DNA of 36,909 nt from Planctomycetota bacterium. GTDB taxonomy: Bacteria > Planctomycetota > SZUA-567. Numbering within the stretch: the stretch's first letter is position 1; each line of letters opens with the position of its first letter. The stretch is from contig JAISJR010000080.1 in the NCBI GenBank assembly GCA_031261425.1, positions 1 to 36,909 of the forward strand, given 5' to 3'. Below are positions 15,315-22,933 of this stretch, piece by piece. Under the pieces are notes generated by a model. That model was not told where the DNA came from, made no database searches, and saw only the letters and a program-made list of their open reading frames with translations. A program made the translations under genes and the position numbers.

Positions 15315-15983
15315 CTACTTCTTTTTCTCGTCTTTCTTTTCGACTTTCGCCGCGCCGTCCGGCTTCGCCGCCGCGTCGGTTTTCGCCGCGTCGCCCTCCG
15401 CCGGCGCCGCTTCCGCCGGCGCTTTTTCGACTTCTTCCGTTTTCAACCGGCAACTGACCACCGGCACTTCGGCGTGCGTAACATATCGCACATTCGGCAA
15501 TTGCGGCAGGTCGCTGACGAACCACACGTTGCCGACATCCAACTTGGAAATGTCCAACACGATTTCCGCCGGCAAGTCCTTGGGCAAACATTCAATCGTA
15601 ATCCGGTGCAAATTTTGTTCGATGAGCGCACCGGTTTGCGCCGAACCCGCCGCCTCGCCTTTCAGCGTAACTTCGACGGTCAGATGCAATTTAGTGTCGG
15701 CGTTGATGGCGCGAAAATCGGCGTGCAAAATGTCGTTGCCAATCGTCGCGTGCTGAATGTCCTTAATGACCGCCATCTGCTTCTGTCCGCCGATGTCGAG
15801 GTCGAGCAAGCGCACGCCGCTAGCGAGAATTTGATTTAATTCTTTTTGATTGACCGCGAGATTGAGGTTTTCTTTCAGCGCCGGACCGTAGGCGACCGCC
15901 GGAATTTTGCCGGTTTTGCGCAAAGCAAAAGCGATATATTTGCCGGATTTTTCGCGTTTTTCCGCTTGCAGAGTCGTAGCCAT
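15315..15983 (-). CDS. rplY: 50S ribosomal protein bL25, CTC form
   Basis: 222 aa, the long (Ctc/TL5) type with an N-terminal 5S rRNA-binding beta-barrel (about 1-95: KREKSGKYIAFALRKTGKIPAVAYG) and a C-terminal domain (about 96-190: CLPKDLPAEIVLDISKLDVGN). A disordered Ala/Lys/Asp tail of about 40 residues ends EKKDEKKK. A GAGGA ribosome site precedes the ATG at 15983. It follows hicB and prs on the same strand. Confidence 0.95.
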   Translation of the reverse strand: MATTLQAEKREKSGKYIAFALRKTGKIPAVAYGPALKENLNLAVNQKELNQILASGVRLLDLDIGGQKQMAVIKDIQHATIGNDILHADFRAINADTKLHLTVEVTLKGEAAGSAQTGALIEQNLHRITIECLPKDLPAEIVLDISKLDVGNVWFVSDLPQLPNVRYVTHAEVPVVSCRLKTEEVEKAPAEAAPAEGDAAKTDAAAKPDGAAKVEKKDEKKK

Positions 15984-16044
15984 TTTTCCTCACTTTCATT
16001 TTTTATTTTACAAAAAATTACGATTTTTACCCCCGTCTCGCCGC

Positions 16045-16377
16045 CTAAACCAACACCAACCGCGACCGCTCCGCGCCGACCGGCTCCAATTCGTCATTAT
16101 CGGTTAACCGGTCGCCGGTTATTCGCGAGGCGACATAAAATTTTGGTTCGATATAACAGACCTCGTCGCCGCTAACGTTATCGCCGACTTGGGACGGCGC
16201 CGGAATTTTATCGCCATATTTTCGCATTACTTTCAAGATGCCGTCAAGCGCGTCTCCCGCCATTAGTTTGGCTTCGCTCAAATTGTCCCCGCAGGTATTG
16301 CAACCGTCAAAGTCGATAAACTCGACCGCATAACGCCCGTCGTCTTCACGATGGAATGTCGCCGGATAAGCCGTCAT
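16045..16377 (-). CDS. hicB: HicB-family antitoxin
   Basis: 110 aa. The N-terminal partial RNase H-like fold starts MTAYPATFHREDDGRYAVEF, followed by DFDGCNTCGDNLSEAKLMAGDAL, the usual HicB pattern. The C-terminal part (about 65-110) shows no clear helix-turn-helix or ribbon-helix-helix, so DNA binding and autoregulation are uncertain. The start overlaps the hicA stop by 4 nt (ATGA-type), so the two are translationally coupled with toxin first. It neutralises HicA. The pair sits between prs and rplY. Confidence 0.88.
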   Translation of the reverse strand: MTAYPATFHREDDGRYAVEFIDFDGCNTCGDNLSEAKLMAGDALDGILKVMRKYGDKIPAPSQVGDNVSGDEVCYIEPKFYVASRITGDRLTDNDELEPVGAERSRLVLV

Positions 16378-16562
16378 TGGTTACTCCGCAAATTCTTGAG
16401 TAGTTTTCCTTCGGTTCCTTTGGGCAGGTCTCGATTGCTATGCACAGGAATGGTCTCGCGTCCGCGACCTTTCACCACAATGTAATGCGACCCGTTTATG
16501 CGGTCAATTATCCACCCGTTTTGCAGGTAAAGTTTGAGCATTGCTTTTCCGGTCAGCGGCAT
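16374..16562 (-). CDS. hicA: HicA-family mRNA interferase toxin
   Basis: 62 aa with a dsRBD-like fold. The motif NGSHYIVVKG carries the catalytic histidine (H26), followed by ETIPVHSNRDLPKGTEGKLLK, the standard HicA signature. It cleaves mRNA and tmRNA when free of HicB. The ATG at 16562 has GGAG 7 nt upstream; a GTG two codons earlier is possible. It begins 29 nt after the prs stop, so it may share the prs transcript or use a promoter within prs. Catalytic and core residues look intact. Confidence 0.9.
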   Translation of the reverse strand: MPLTGKAMLKLYLQNGWIIDRINGSHYIVVKGRGRETIPVHSNRDLPKGTEGKLLKNLRSNQ

Positions 16563-16591
16563 AACCACGCTCCATTAAAACAACGCCAAAA

Positions 16592-17524
16592 TCAAAACAA
16601 CGCGCTAACCGACTGATTCCGGTGAATGCGCACTATCGCCTCCGCCAATGTCGGCGCGACCGACAGCACCGTTAATTTCACGTCCGGCGGCGTCTCTTGC
16701 GCGTGTTGCGGCACCGTGTCCGTCGTTACAATTTCCACCGGCGCGACTTCCGCCAGTCGCTCCCACGCCGGTTTGACAAACAAGCCGTGGCTCACCGCCA
16801 CCATCACCGATTTCGCGCCGTTCTGCCGCGCGATTGCCACCGCGCTCGCCATACTGCCCGCCGTCGAAATCATATCATCGACGATAATCACATCACGGTC
16901 GCGGAGGTTGCCAATCACAAAACCGTGTTCGATTTCGCTCCCGCTACTGCGGCGTTTTTCGATAATCGCCATCTCCGCGCCGCCGAGCGCTTGACAAAAC
17001 GCCAACGCCATTTTCGCGCTACCGACATCGGGCGAAACCACCACCGGCGCGGCAAATTGTTTTTGGCGCAAATAACGCACGATAACCGGACGCGCGTAAA
17101 GATGGTCCATCGGAATATCGAAAAATCCCTGAATTTGTTGCGCGTGCAAATCCATACACAACACGCGATTGACGCCGGCTTCGACCAACAAATTCGCGAC
17201 CAGTTTGGCGGTAATCGGCACGCGCCCCTCGTGTTTGCGGTCTTGACGGGCGTAACCGTAATACGGAAGCACCGCCGTAATCCGACCGGCGGAAGCGCGC
17301 CGCAACGCATCGACCATAATCAACAATTCCATCAAATTATCGTTGACCGGCAAACACGTCGGTTGCACCACGAAAGCGTCCAGTCCGCGCACGTCGTCTA
17401 AAATCCGCACGTTGATTTCGCTGTCGGAAAAACTGCTGACCTCGCACAGCCCGGACGCCACGCCCAGATGCTTGCAGATGGCAAAACCGAGTTGCGGGTG
17501 CGCCCGTCCGGTAAAAATTCGCAT
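16592..17524 (-). CDS. prs: Ribose-phosphate pyrophosphokinase (PRPP synthetase)
   Basis: 310 aa; makes PRPP from ribose-5-phosphate and ATP for nucleotide, His and Trp synthesis. Conserved blocks: FTGRAHPQLGFAICKHLG, SFSDSEINVRI, VQPTCLPVNDNLMELLIMVDALRRASAGRITAVLPYYGYARQDRK, CMDLHAQQIQGFFDIPMDHLYA and the PRPP loop VDDMISTAGSMA. The ATG at 17524 matches the family start and has AGGTG upstream. The GAGE/flexible-loop region (EKRRSSGSEIEH) is slightly altered from the usual KRR block. It is the first gene of the leftward prs-hicAB-rplY-pth set. Confidence 0.96.
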   Translation of the reverse strand: MRIFTGRAHPQLGFAICKHLGVASGLCEVSSFSDSEINVRILDDVRGLDAFVVQPTCLPVNDNLMELLIMVDALRRASAGRITAVLPYYGYARQDRKHEGRVPITAKLVANLLVEAGVNRVLCMDLHAQQIQGFFDIPMDHLYARPVIVRYLRQKQFAAPVVVSPDVGSAKMALAFCQALGGAEMAIIEKRRSSGSEIEHGFVIGNLRDRDVIIVDDMISTAGSMASAVAIARQNGAKSVMVAVSHGLFVKPAWERLAEVAPVEIVTTDTVPQHAQETPPDVKLTVLSVAPTLAEAIVRIHRNQSVSALF

Positions 17525-17922
17525 CGTCCAACACCTGTCGGCAACCACAAAAAAAACGCCCCGCGAAATTCCGCGCGCGTTCCGTCCACTCAAACGATAA
17601 ATCGCGCCGCAACCGGCGCGGTAAAATTATCGCGGTTTTCAGTCGGCGTTTCCAACGGTCAAAGTTCGCCGCTCATAACGCCGTCGGCGGATAAATCTGC
17701 GCCGGAACGGAACTGAAATATATTTTCGCCGCCAATGCGGCAAACGAAGTGGCGGATTGTAGCGCGCAATTTCCGCGCCGCAAGAGGATTTTTTCGGGTG
17801 GCGTTGAAAACGCGGCGGGCGGAATTATCATTTGCGCCGTGCCGAGAAAATCCGGTCAATAAAAAAGCGTCCACGAATTTTCTTATAGTTAGCGAACCAT
17901 TCTCATATCGCAGGAAAACTTT
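17525..17922. other. Divergent intergenic region, prs / MBL hydrolase
   Basis: 398 bp with no convincing gene. On the prs side (about 17548-17582, minus strand) there is a short CGCG-GAATTT-CGCG hairpin followed by GGGCG and U8, a possible attenuator but with poor geometry. On the right, TATAGT at 17884-17889 could be a -10 box for the MBL gene; its -35 is not clear. No repeat family member is present, unlike most gaps here. Confidence 0.4.
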
Positions 17923-18549
17923 ATGTCCGCGCCCCAAATTATCGTTTTGCCGACCGGCGTTTTGTCGGTCAACACTTATCTCGTCGTTCACGGCAACGAA
18001 GCCATTGTCATCGACCCCGGCGGCGACGCGCCGGAAATTATCCGTCAACTCGGCGACGCCAAAATGGTCGCGCTGTTGCTGACCCATTCGCACTACGACC
18101 ATCTCGGCGCGGTCAATGAAATATCGGCGGCGTTTCCGGCGGCGGATTATTATTGTCATCCGCGTTGCGCCGCGCGCGCCGCGAGCGCCGCCGCCAATTT
18201 CAGCGCCGAAATTTGCGGCGAAAAATACGCCGTCGCCGCCCCGTCAAAACCGCTTAATGGCGGCGAAACGCTCAAATTGGCGGGGTTGAAAATGCAGACC
18301 TTTTTTGTGCCGGGGCATACCGACGACTCGCTTTGTTTTTATTTCCCGGACGCGGCGGCGTTGTTCAGCGGCGACACGGTGTTTGCGGGAAGCGTCGGAC
18401 GTAGCGATTTGCCCGGCGGCAACGGCGGACAACTTATCCGCGAAATCAAAAAAATGCTCGCGGTCTTGCCCACCGAAACCGCCGTTTATCCCGGACACGG
18501 CGAAGCGACCACGGTCGCGGTCGAATTGCAGAGCAACCCGTTTCTTTGA
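17923..18549 (+). CDS. MBL-fold hydrolase (glyoxalase II-like, YcbL type)
   Basis: 208-aa metallo-beta-lactamase-fold protein. The metal motif is H55-SHYDH60 (THSHYDHLG), with further ligands in PGHTDDSLCF, LFSGDTVFAGSVGRSDLPGG and the final PGHGEATTV. Length and the SVGRSDLPGG block match the YcbL-like group of small single-domain glyoxalase II relatives. The substrate may be S-lactoylglutathione or another thioester; sequence alone does not decide. AGGA lies upstream of the ATG. The stop TGA forms the first bases of the GAGAGTT repeat. It is divergent from prs. Confidence 0.9.
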   Translation: MSAPQIIVLPTGVLSVNTYLVVHGNEAIVIDPGGDAPEIIRQLGDAKMVALLLTHSHYDHLGAVNEISAAFPAADYYCHPRCAARAASAAANFSAEICGEKYAVAAPSKPLNGGETLKLAGLKMQTFFVPGHTDDSLCFYFPDAAALFSGDTVFAGSVGRSDLPGGNGGQLIREIKKMLAVLPTETAVYPGHGEATTVAVELQSNPFL

Positions 18550-18662
18550 GAGTTTAGAGTTGAGAGTTTAGAGTTGAGAGTTGAGCGACGGATGCGCTTC
18601 GCGCGTCTTAGAAATAAAACTCCACCGCTAAACTCTCAACTCTCAACTCTGCCTTTTCAACT
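18547..18662. repeat. GAGAGTT-heptamer palindrome (between convergent genes)
   Basis: The left arm has tandem GAGAGTT/TAGAGTT heptamers, then a core with GATGCGCTTCGCGCGTCTTAG and AAACTCCACCGC, then a right arm of CTAAACTCTCAACTCT. The stop codons of both convergent genes (MBL hydrolase and crcB) lie in the arms. Related copies are at 147-275, 19050-19153 and 22933-23090. Confidence 0.8.
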
Positions 18663-19034
18663 TTCCGAAAGCGCCCGTCCGAGAAAAATTCCGCCCACGG
18701 CGGCGGCGAGACCGAGTAAGTTTTGCGCCAACAGATTGATTGCCGCCATTTTACCGTCGCCGGTCAGCAATAATTGCACGGTTTCGAGCGCATAAGTCGA
18801 AAAAGTCGTGAAGCCGCCGAGAAAACCGACCGTAACAAAAAGCCGCCACGCCGGCGGCGCGGTAAAATTTTCAAACCAACCGCACCACAAACCGATGACG
18901 AACGAACCGGCGACGTTGACGACCAACGTGCCGAGCGGCAACGTCAGCACAAAACAATTGTTGACGGCGCGCGTGACCAAAAATCGCGCCACCGAGCCAA
19001 GCGCCCCGCCGATGGCGATAAGTAACAGATGCAT
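18657..19034 (-). CDS. crcB: Fluoride ion channel CrcB/Fluc
   Basis: 125-aa inner-membrane protein with four hydrophobic helices; it forms dual-topology dimers that export fluoride. Signature segments are [27 protein letters not shown] (conserved Asn) and [15 protein letters not shown] (the Phe-box region with TTFST). It is a single gene of usual length, so a homodimer. No fluoride riboswitch fold was recognised upstream; the leader is mostly the GAGAGTT repeat. The stop TGA (18657-18659) lies in the repeat after the gene. Confidence 0.95.
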   Translation of the reverse strand: MHLLLIAIGGALGSVARFLVTRAVNNCFVLTLPLGTLVVNVAGSFVIGLWCGWFENFTAPPAWRLFVTVGFLGGFTTFSTYALETVQLLLTGDGKMAAINLLAQNLLGLAAAVGGIFLGRALSES

Positions 19035-19049
19035 ATTTTAGACCCGCTT

Positions 19050-19153
19050 CAATTTAGAGTTGAGAGTTGAGAGATTAGAGTTTAGCAGTGGAATTTTATT
19101 TTTAAGACGCGCGAAGCGCATCCGCCTTTCAACTCTCAACTCTCAACTCTGCC
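19050..19153. repeat. GAGAGTT-heptamer palindrome between crcB and aroA
   Basis: TAGAGTT/GAGAGTT arms (left) and CAACTCT arms (right) flank a core with GCAGTGGAATTTTATTTTTAAGACGCGCGAAGCGC, which is the inverse of the core at 18547-18662. The right arm encodes the last residues (VES) and TGA of aroA. Confidence 0.8.
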
Positions 19154-20356
19154 CCCCAACCGTTCCCAATCCGCGAAAAATTGCGGATACGATTTTTGCA
19201 CCGCTTCGGCGCGACTAATCGTGATGCCGTTTTCGCTCGCCAACGCCGCGACGGTCATCGCCATCACGATGCGATGGTCGTTGAAAGAATCGATTTCGCC
19301 GCCGCGAAGTTTTTTCACGCCGCGAATAATTAACCCGTCCGCCATTTCCGTAATGTCGCCGCCGACCGCCCGCAACGTTGCCGCGATTGCCCGCAACCGG
19401 TCGCTCTCTTTCAGCCGTAGCCGCGCCGCGCCGGTCAACCGCGTTTCGCCCGCGCCGACCGCCGCGACGACGCTTAAAACCGGCGCCAAATCCGGGCATT
19501 GCGCCACGCTGATAACGCGGTTTTCCGCCGCGCGCAAAGCGGGCAATAATTCCGTGACGACACGGTCGGGTTGCGCGGCATCCGCGCGTAAATTCTCGAC
19601 GTCAACCGCCGCGCCGAAACAATTGGCGGCAAGAAAAAACGCCGCGTTCGACCAATCGCCTTCGACGACATAACGGCGGGGCGACACATATTTCATTCCG
19701 CCGCGAACGGAAAAATTGTCGCCGTCCGCCGTGATTTCCACGCCGAAACGCCGCAAGACGGACAACGTCATCTCGACGTAGCCCCGCGATTCGAGCGGCG
19801 TGGTCAGCGTAATTCGACCGCCGGCGGCAAGGAGCGGCAACGCCATCAGCAAACCGGTTACGTATTGCGACGACACGTCGCCGGGCAAACGAAATTCACC
19901 GCCGCGCAAGTTGCTCCGCAACGAGTTGCCGCGCAACGTGAACGGCAATTTTTCCGCCGAAAATTCCGCGCCGTGTTCGATTAAGACCTCGCGGAGCGGC
20001 GACAGCGGGCGTTCCGGCAAGCGTCCGCGCCCGACAATTTCCGTCGGCAAACCGAGCGCGGTCAACAGCGGCAAAACGAACCGCAAAGTCGAGCCGCTTT
20101 CGCCGCAGTCCAAAAATCCGCTCGGCGGCATCGCGCGTGGAAAAATTGTCGCGCCGGCGGCGGAACGTTCGACTTTCGCGCCGAACGCGGACAAGCCGCT
20201 TGCAGTTACTTCAATGTCGGCGGAGGTGGTGTTAAAGACAATTTCCGTCGGCGCCTCGGCGAGCGCCGCCGCGAGCAGGGCGCGGTGCGCGTCCGATTTC
20301 GACGCGAGCGCGGCGAGCGTGCCGGAGGGTTTGGCGGGGGAAATGTGGACGCGCAT
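19136..20356 (-). CDS. aroA: 3-phosphoshikimate 1-carboxyvinyltransferase (EPSP synthase)
   Basis: 406 aa; joins shikimate-3-phosphate and PEP in the aromatic amino acid pathway. Blocks: SKSDAHRALLAAALA (usual SKS.SHRAL), DCGESGSTLRFVLPLL, GRGRLPERPLSPL, PGDVSSQYVTGLLMALPLL, EGDWSNAAFFLAA, LRLKESDRLRAIA and DSFNDHRIVMAM. The LPERP and GESGSTLR blocks are intact. The ATG at 20356 matches the conserved start; an earlier TTG-type start would add six residues. The C-terminal end (VES) and the TGA are encoded by the GAGAGTT repeat. No other aro gene is adjacent; cimA lies upstream on the same strand after a stack of repeats. Confidence 0.96.
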   Translation of the reverse strand: MRVHISPAKPSGTLAALASKSDAHRALLAAALAEAPTEIVFNTTSADIEVTASGLSAFGAKVERSAAGATIFPRAMPPSGFLDCGESGSTLRFVLPLLTALGLPTEIVGRGRLPERPLSPLREVLIEHGAEFSAEKLPFTLRGNSLRSNLRGGEFRLPGDVSSQYVTGLLMALPLLAAGGRITLTTPLESRGYVEMTLSVLRRFGVEITADGDNFSVRGGMKYVSPRRYVVEGDWSNAAFFLAANCFGAAVDVENLRADAAQPDRVVTELLPALRAAENRVISVAQCPDLAPVLSVVAAVGAGETRLTGAARLRLKESDRLRAIAATLRAVGGDITEMADGLIIRGVKKLRGGEIDSFNDHRIVMAMTVAALASENGITISRAEAVQKSYPQFFADWERLGGRVES

Positions 20357-20365
20357 AGTGTTTCC

Positions 20366-20411
20366 AATTAACAATTAACAATTCACAATTCACAATTCAC
20401 AATTAACAACT
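20366..20411. repeat. AACAATT/CACAATT heptamer arm (partial)
   Basis: Tandem AATTAAC then AATTCAC heptamers without a core or second arm. It abuts the TIR of the element at 20408-20607, on whose other side the complete AACAATT palindrome (20604-20712) lies. The TIR element may have inserted into, or next to, a heptamer array. Confidence 0.6.
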
Positions 20412-20607
20412 CACGTTACGCGCAAAAAAAAGAGTAGCCACGAATGAACACGAAAAGAACTTAACACGAATTTTCACGAATTAGACGAATTAACACGAAT
20501 TTTTTGTCCGTTTTCCGGCTCTTTAATTTCGTGTAATTCGTGGACAAAAAATCTCTTTTTTTATTCGTAAAAATTCGCGTCTTTTCGTTGACCGCGTAAC
20601 ATCAGTT
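20408..20607. repeat. TIR-bearing element, copy 3 (inverted)
   Basis: About 200 bp bounded by AACTCACGTTACGCG (20408-20422) and CGCGTAACATCAGTT (20593-20607). The interior is as in copies 1 and 4 in reverse, but the GAGCGAAGCGAAGG core block is missing, replaced by an extra attagacgaattaacacg segment. It is embedded between AACAATT-type arrays. Confidence 0.75.
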
Positions 20608-20712
20608 AACAATTAACAATTGCGGAGTAATTATCAAAATTGGCGCGAGACGAATTTGACCGTCAAATTCCAAAATTGTTAATTGTTAATTGTCAATTGT
20701 TAATTGTAAATT
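20604..20712. repeat. AACAATT-heptamer palindrome, copy 6
   Basis: AACAATT arms flank a core GCGGAGTAATTATCAAAATTGGCGCGAGACGAATTTGACCGTC. The right arm (TTGTTAA heptamers) encodes the last residues (TIDN) and TAA of cimA. Confidence 0.8.
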
Positions 20713-22257
20713 TAAGTGGTATTCCGCCGCATCAATCAACGCCTGCAAACTCGCCTCGATGATGTCGCCCGACACGCCGATGGTCGTCCATTGCCGTTTG
20801 CCGTCGGAACTGTCAATCAGCACGCGCACTTTCGCGGCGGTCGAGTTGTGGTCGTCGATGACGCGGACTTTGAAATCGGTCAAAAACATTTCGCCGATAC
20901 GCGGATAAAACGTCGCGAGCGCGCGGCGCAACGCCAAGTCGAGCGCGTTCACCGGACCGTTGCCGGTCGCCGCCGCCATCGCCGTTTCGCCCTCGACCTC
21001 GATTTTTATCATCGCCGACGCCGGCGTTTCGTTTTCGGGCGACGGAAATTCGCCGATGGTTTTATACAGCACCAACGAAAAAAATTTCCGTCCCTGCCCG
21101 ATGATTTTTTTCACTAACAATTCAAAACTCGCGTCCGCCGCTTCGTATTGATAACCGGCAAATTCCCGCTCTTTCAACTTCGCCAAAATCGTTTGCGTCG
21201 CCGCCGAATCGCGCTGTAACTGCGGCGCGTAAGCGTTGATTTTCGCCAGCAACGCGCCGCGCCCCGCCACTTCCGACAATAAAAACCGCCGCCGGTTGCC
21301 GACCGCCGCCGGGTCGATGTGCTCAAACGTGCCGGAATTTTTCAACACGCCGTCGATGTGCATTCCGGCTTTGTGCGCGAACGCCGAGTCGCCGACGTAG
21401 GGCGCCTGATTGTCGATTTTCAAATTCAGCACGGCGGCAATCGCCGCGGCGGTGTCGCGGAGTTGCGGCAGAGCGCCGTCGCAGGGGCGCGTTTTTTTCA
21501 GTTGAATGCCGGCGATAATCGCGCACAAGTCGGCGTTGCCGCACCGCTCGCCGACGCCGATAAAAGTCCCCTGCACGTGCGTCGCGCCGGCTTCGACCGC
21601 GACGAGCGAATTGGCGACGGCGCAACCGCTGTCGTTGTGCGCGTGAATGCCGAGGCGCGTTTGCGGAAACGCGGCGGCGACCGCCCGCACCGTCCGGTAA
21701 ATTTGCGTCGGCAACATCCCGCCGTTGGTGTCGCACAGCGTAACAATCGCCGCCGACGAAGCCGCGTCGATGACCGACAAAGCGTAAGCGGGATTGGCGG
21801 CAAAACCGGCGAAAAAATGCTCGGCGTCAAAAATCACTTCCCGTCCGCGGTCGCGCAAAAAGGCGATGGAGTCGGCAATCATCGCCAAATTTTCGGCGGG
21901 CGACGCGCGGAGAATTTCGGCGACGTGCCAGTCCCACGCCTTGCCGAAAATGACGACGACCGGCGTTTCCGCCGCGAGCAAATTTTGCAAATTTTCATCG
22001 GCGGCGGCGGCAACGTCTTTATGCCGCGTGCTTCCGAACGCGCAAATTTTGGCGCGGCGCCAAACGTTTTTTTGCGCGGCATGGAAAAATTGCAGGTCTT
22101 TCGGATTTGACGCGGGATTGCCGGCTTCGACGTAGGACACGCCGAAATCGTCGAGCAACCGCGCGATTGCCAACTTGTCGTTGACCGACAGCGCGACGTG
22201 TTCGGCTTGCGCCCCGTCGCGAAGCGTGGAATCGAGAATGGAGATAGAGGGAGGCAT
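20686..22257 (-). CDS. cimA: Citramalate synthase
   Basis: 523 aa. Condenses pyruvate and acetyl-CoA to citramalate, giving a threonine-independent route to isoleucine. The N-terminal TIM-barrel of the HMGL/alpha-isopropylmalate synthase family shows LDSTLRDGAQAEHVALS, VEAGNPASNPKD, IFDAEHFFAGF, CDTNGGMLP, LGIHAHNDSGCAVANSLVAVEAGATHVQGTFIGVGERCGNADL and the metal/linker SAFAHKAGMHIDGV. The C-terminal LeuA-like regulatory domain covers about 400-515. The GKAWDWHV block after VVIF is typical of the cimA (TIGR00977) type rather than leuA. No Shine-Dalgarno precedes the ATG; TAAAAT lies about 11 nt upstream, so a leaderless or nearly leaderless transcript is possible. The C-terminal TIDN and stop are from the repeat. 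Confidence 0.92.
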   Translation of the reverse strand: MPPSISILDSTLRDGAQAEHVALSVNDKLAIARLLDDFGVSYVEAGNPASNPKDLQFFHAAQKNVWRRAKICAFGSTRHKDVAAAADENLQNLLAAETPVVVIFGKAWDWHVAEILRASPAENLAMIADSIAFLRDRGREVIFDAEHFFAGFAANPAYALSVIDAASSAAIVTLCDTNGGMLPTQIYRTVRAVAAAFPQTRLGIHAHNDSGCAVANSLVAVEAGATHVQGTFIGVGERCGNADLCAIIAGIQLKKTRPCDGALPQLRDTAAAIAAVLNLKIDNQAPYVGDSAFAHKAGMHIDGVLKNSGTFEHIDPAAVGNRRRFLLSEVAGRGALLAKINAYAPQLQRDSAATQTILAKLKEREFAGYQYEAADASFELLVKKIIGQGRKFFSLVLYKTIGEFPSPENETPASAMIKIEVEGETAMAAATGNGPVNALDLALRRALATFYPRIGEMFLTDFKVRVIDDHNSTAAKVRVLIDSSDGKRQWTTIGVSGDIIEASLQALIDAAEYHLNLQLTIDN

Positions 22258-22633
22258 TTGCGGGCGGGATTTTACCGAAATAAATTAAAACGCCATAATG
22301 CCGGCGGATTACCGCGTAGCGTCAATTTCGTTTTTTCGGTAAAAATTTTATTTTTTTCTTCTCGCCGCCGGTCGCGACATACGCCGGTGCGCCGGCGCGT
22401 TTGCCACAAGATATGCCGTTTTTTCAACCATTGACCGGAAAACTCACAACTATTGCCGAAAATTTTACTCTTGCCAAGCGCGTTTTTCCCGCTATTTTCC
22501 CGCTTTTGCACGCCAACGATTGAAGTTGGTCGTTTTTTTTTGCCGGTCGGCGCGACGAAATTATGCGCGCGGGGAGCGCGGTCGCCGAACGGATTTTATC
22601 ATTTATTCGGTCAGAAAGGGGGATTGGGGGCTT
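22258..22633. other. Intergenic region, cimA / orphan gene
   Basis: 376 bp with lower GC than the genes. A short GCCGGTGCGCCGGC palindrome lies near 22382-22395. No repeat family member and no convincing ORF were seen; frames crossing it lack ribosome sites and repeat no known motif. Promoters for both divergent genes presumably lie here. Confidence 0.4.
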
Positions 22634-22933
22634 ATGTCTGCATTCGGAGGAAAAGAGGAGTTTTATTTGGGGTATCCGCTGGCGCAAGTGAAAAAATGGC
22701 GGGCGGACGTGTCGGCGCGGCGCGAAGCGTATTTTCGCCGCCGCTGGAAAAATCCGCGCAACATTCCGCCGCTTACGCCGCTCGAAAAATTATGGAATTT
22801 GGATTTTCTCCGCGACTGGTATAAAGAGTCCGGCGATTTGGCGAGTCAACAACAAAACATCCGCTTTTACGGCAAACAATGGAAAAACAGCGTCGCGCCG
22901 GTCGCCGCGCCGAACGCGGTTGCGCACGCTTAA
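22634..22933 (+). CDS. Hypothetical protein, 99 aa
   Basis: Small basic, aromatic-rich protein starting MSAFGGKEEFYLGYPLAQVKK. It contains REAYFRRRWKNPRN, PLEKLWNLDFLRDWYKESGDL and an Ala/Pro-rich end (VAPVAAPNAVAHA). G-rich sequence (GGGGGC) precedes the ATG. There is no signal peptide or membrane segment. The frame is open for 38 codons upstream, but that part looks non-coding. I do not recognise the family. The stop TAA directly precedes a GAGAGTT-type repeat, as for many genes here, which supports it being a real gene. Confidence 0.6.
   Translation: MSAFGGKEEFYLGYPLAQVKKWRADVSARREAYFRRRWKNPRNIPPLTPLEKLWNLDFLRDWYKESGDLASQQQNIRFYGKQWKNSVAPVAAPNAVAHA

Noticed and set aside
17545-17585. Attenuator in the prs leader
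   Set aside because: The CGCG hairpin is short and is separated from the U8 tract by GGGCG, so the geometry is poor.
19035-19060. Fluoride riboswitch before crcB
   Set aside because: The short leader has no crcB-motif pseudoknot sequence and runs into the GAGAGTT repeat.
18547-19153. CRISPR array
   Set aside because: Repeats are 7-bp tandem units in inverted arms without unique spacers of constant length, and no cas genes are present.
21319-22110. 263-aa ORF opposite cimA
   Set aside because: Composition is Arg/His-rich shadow sequence, and cimA motifs on the other strand are clear.
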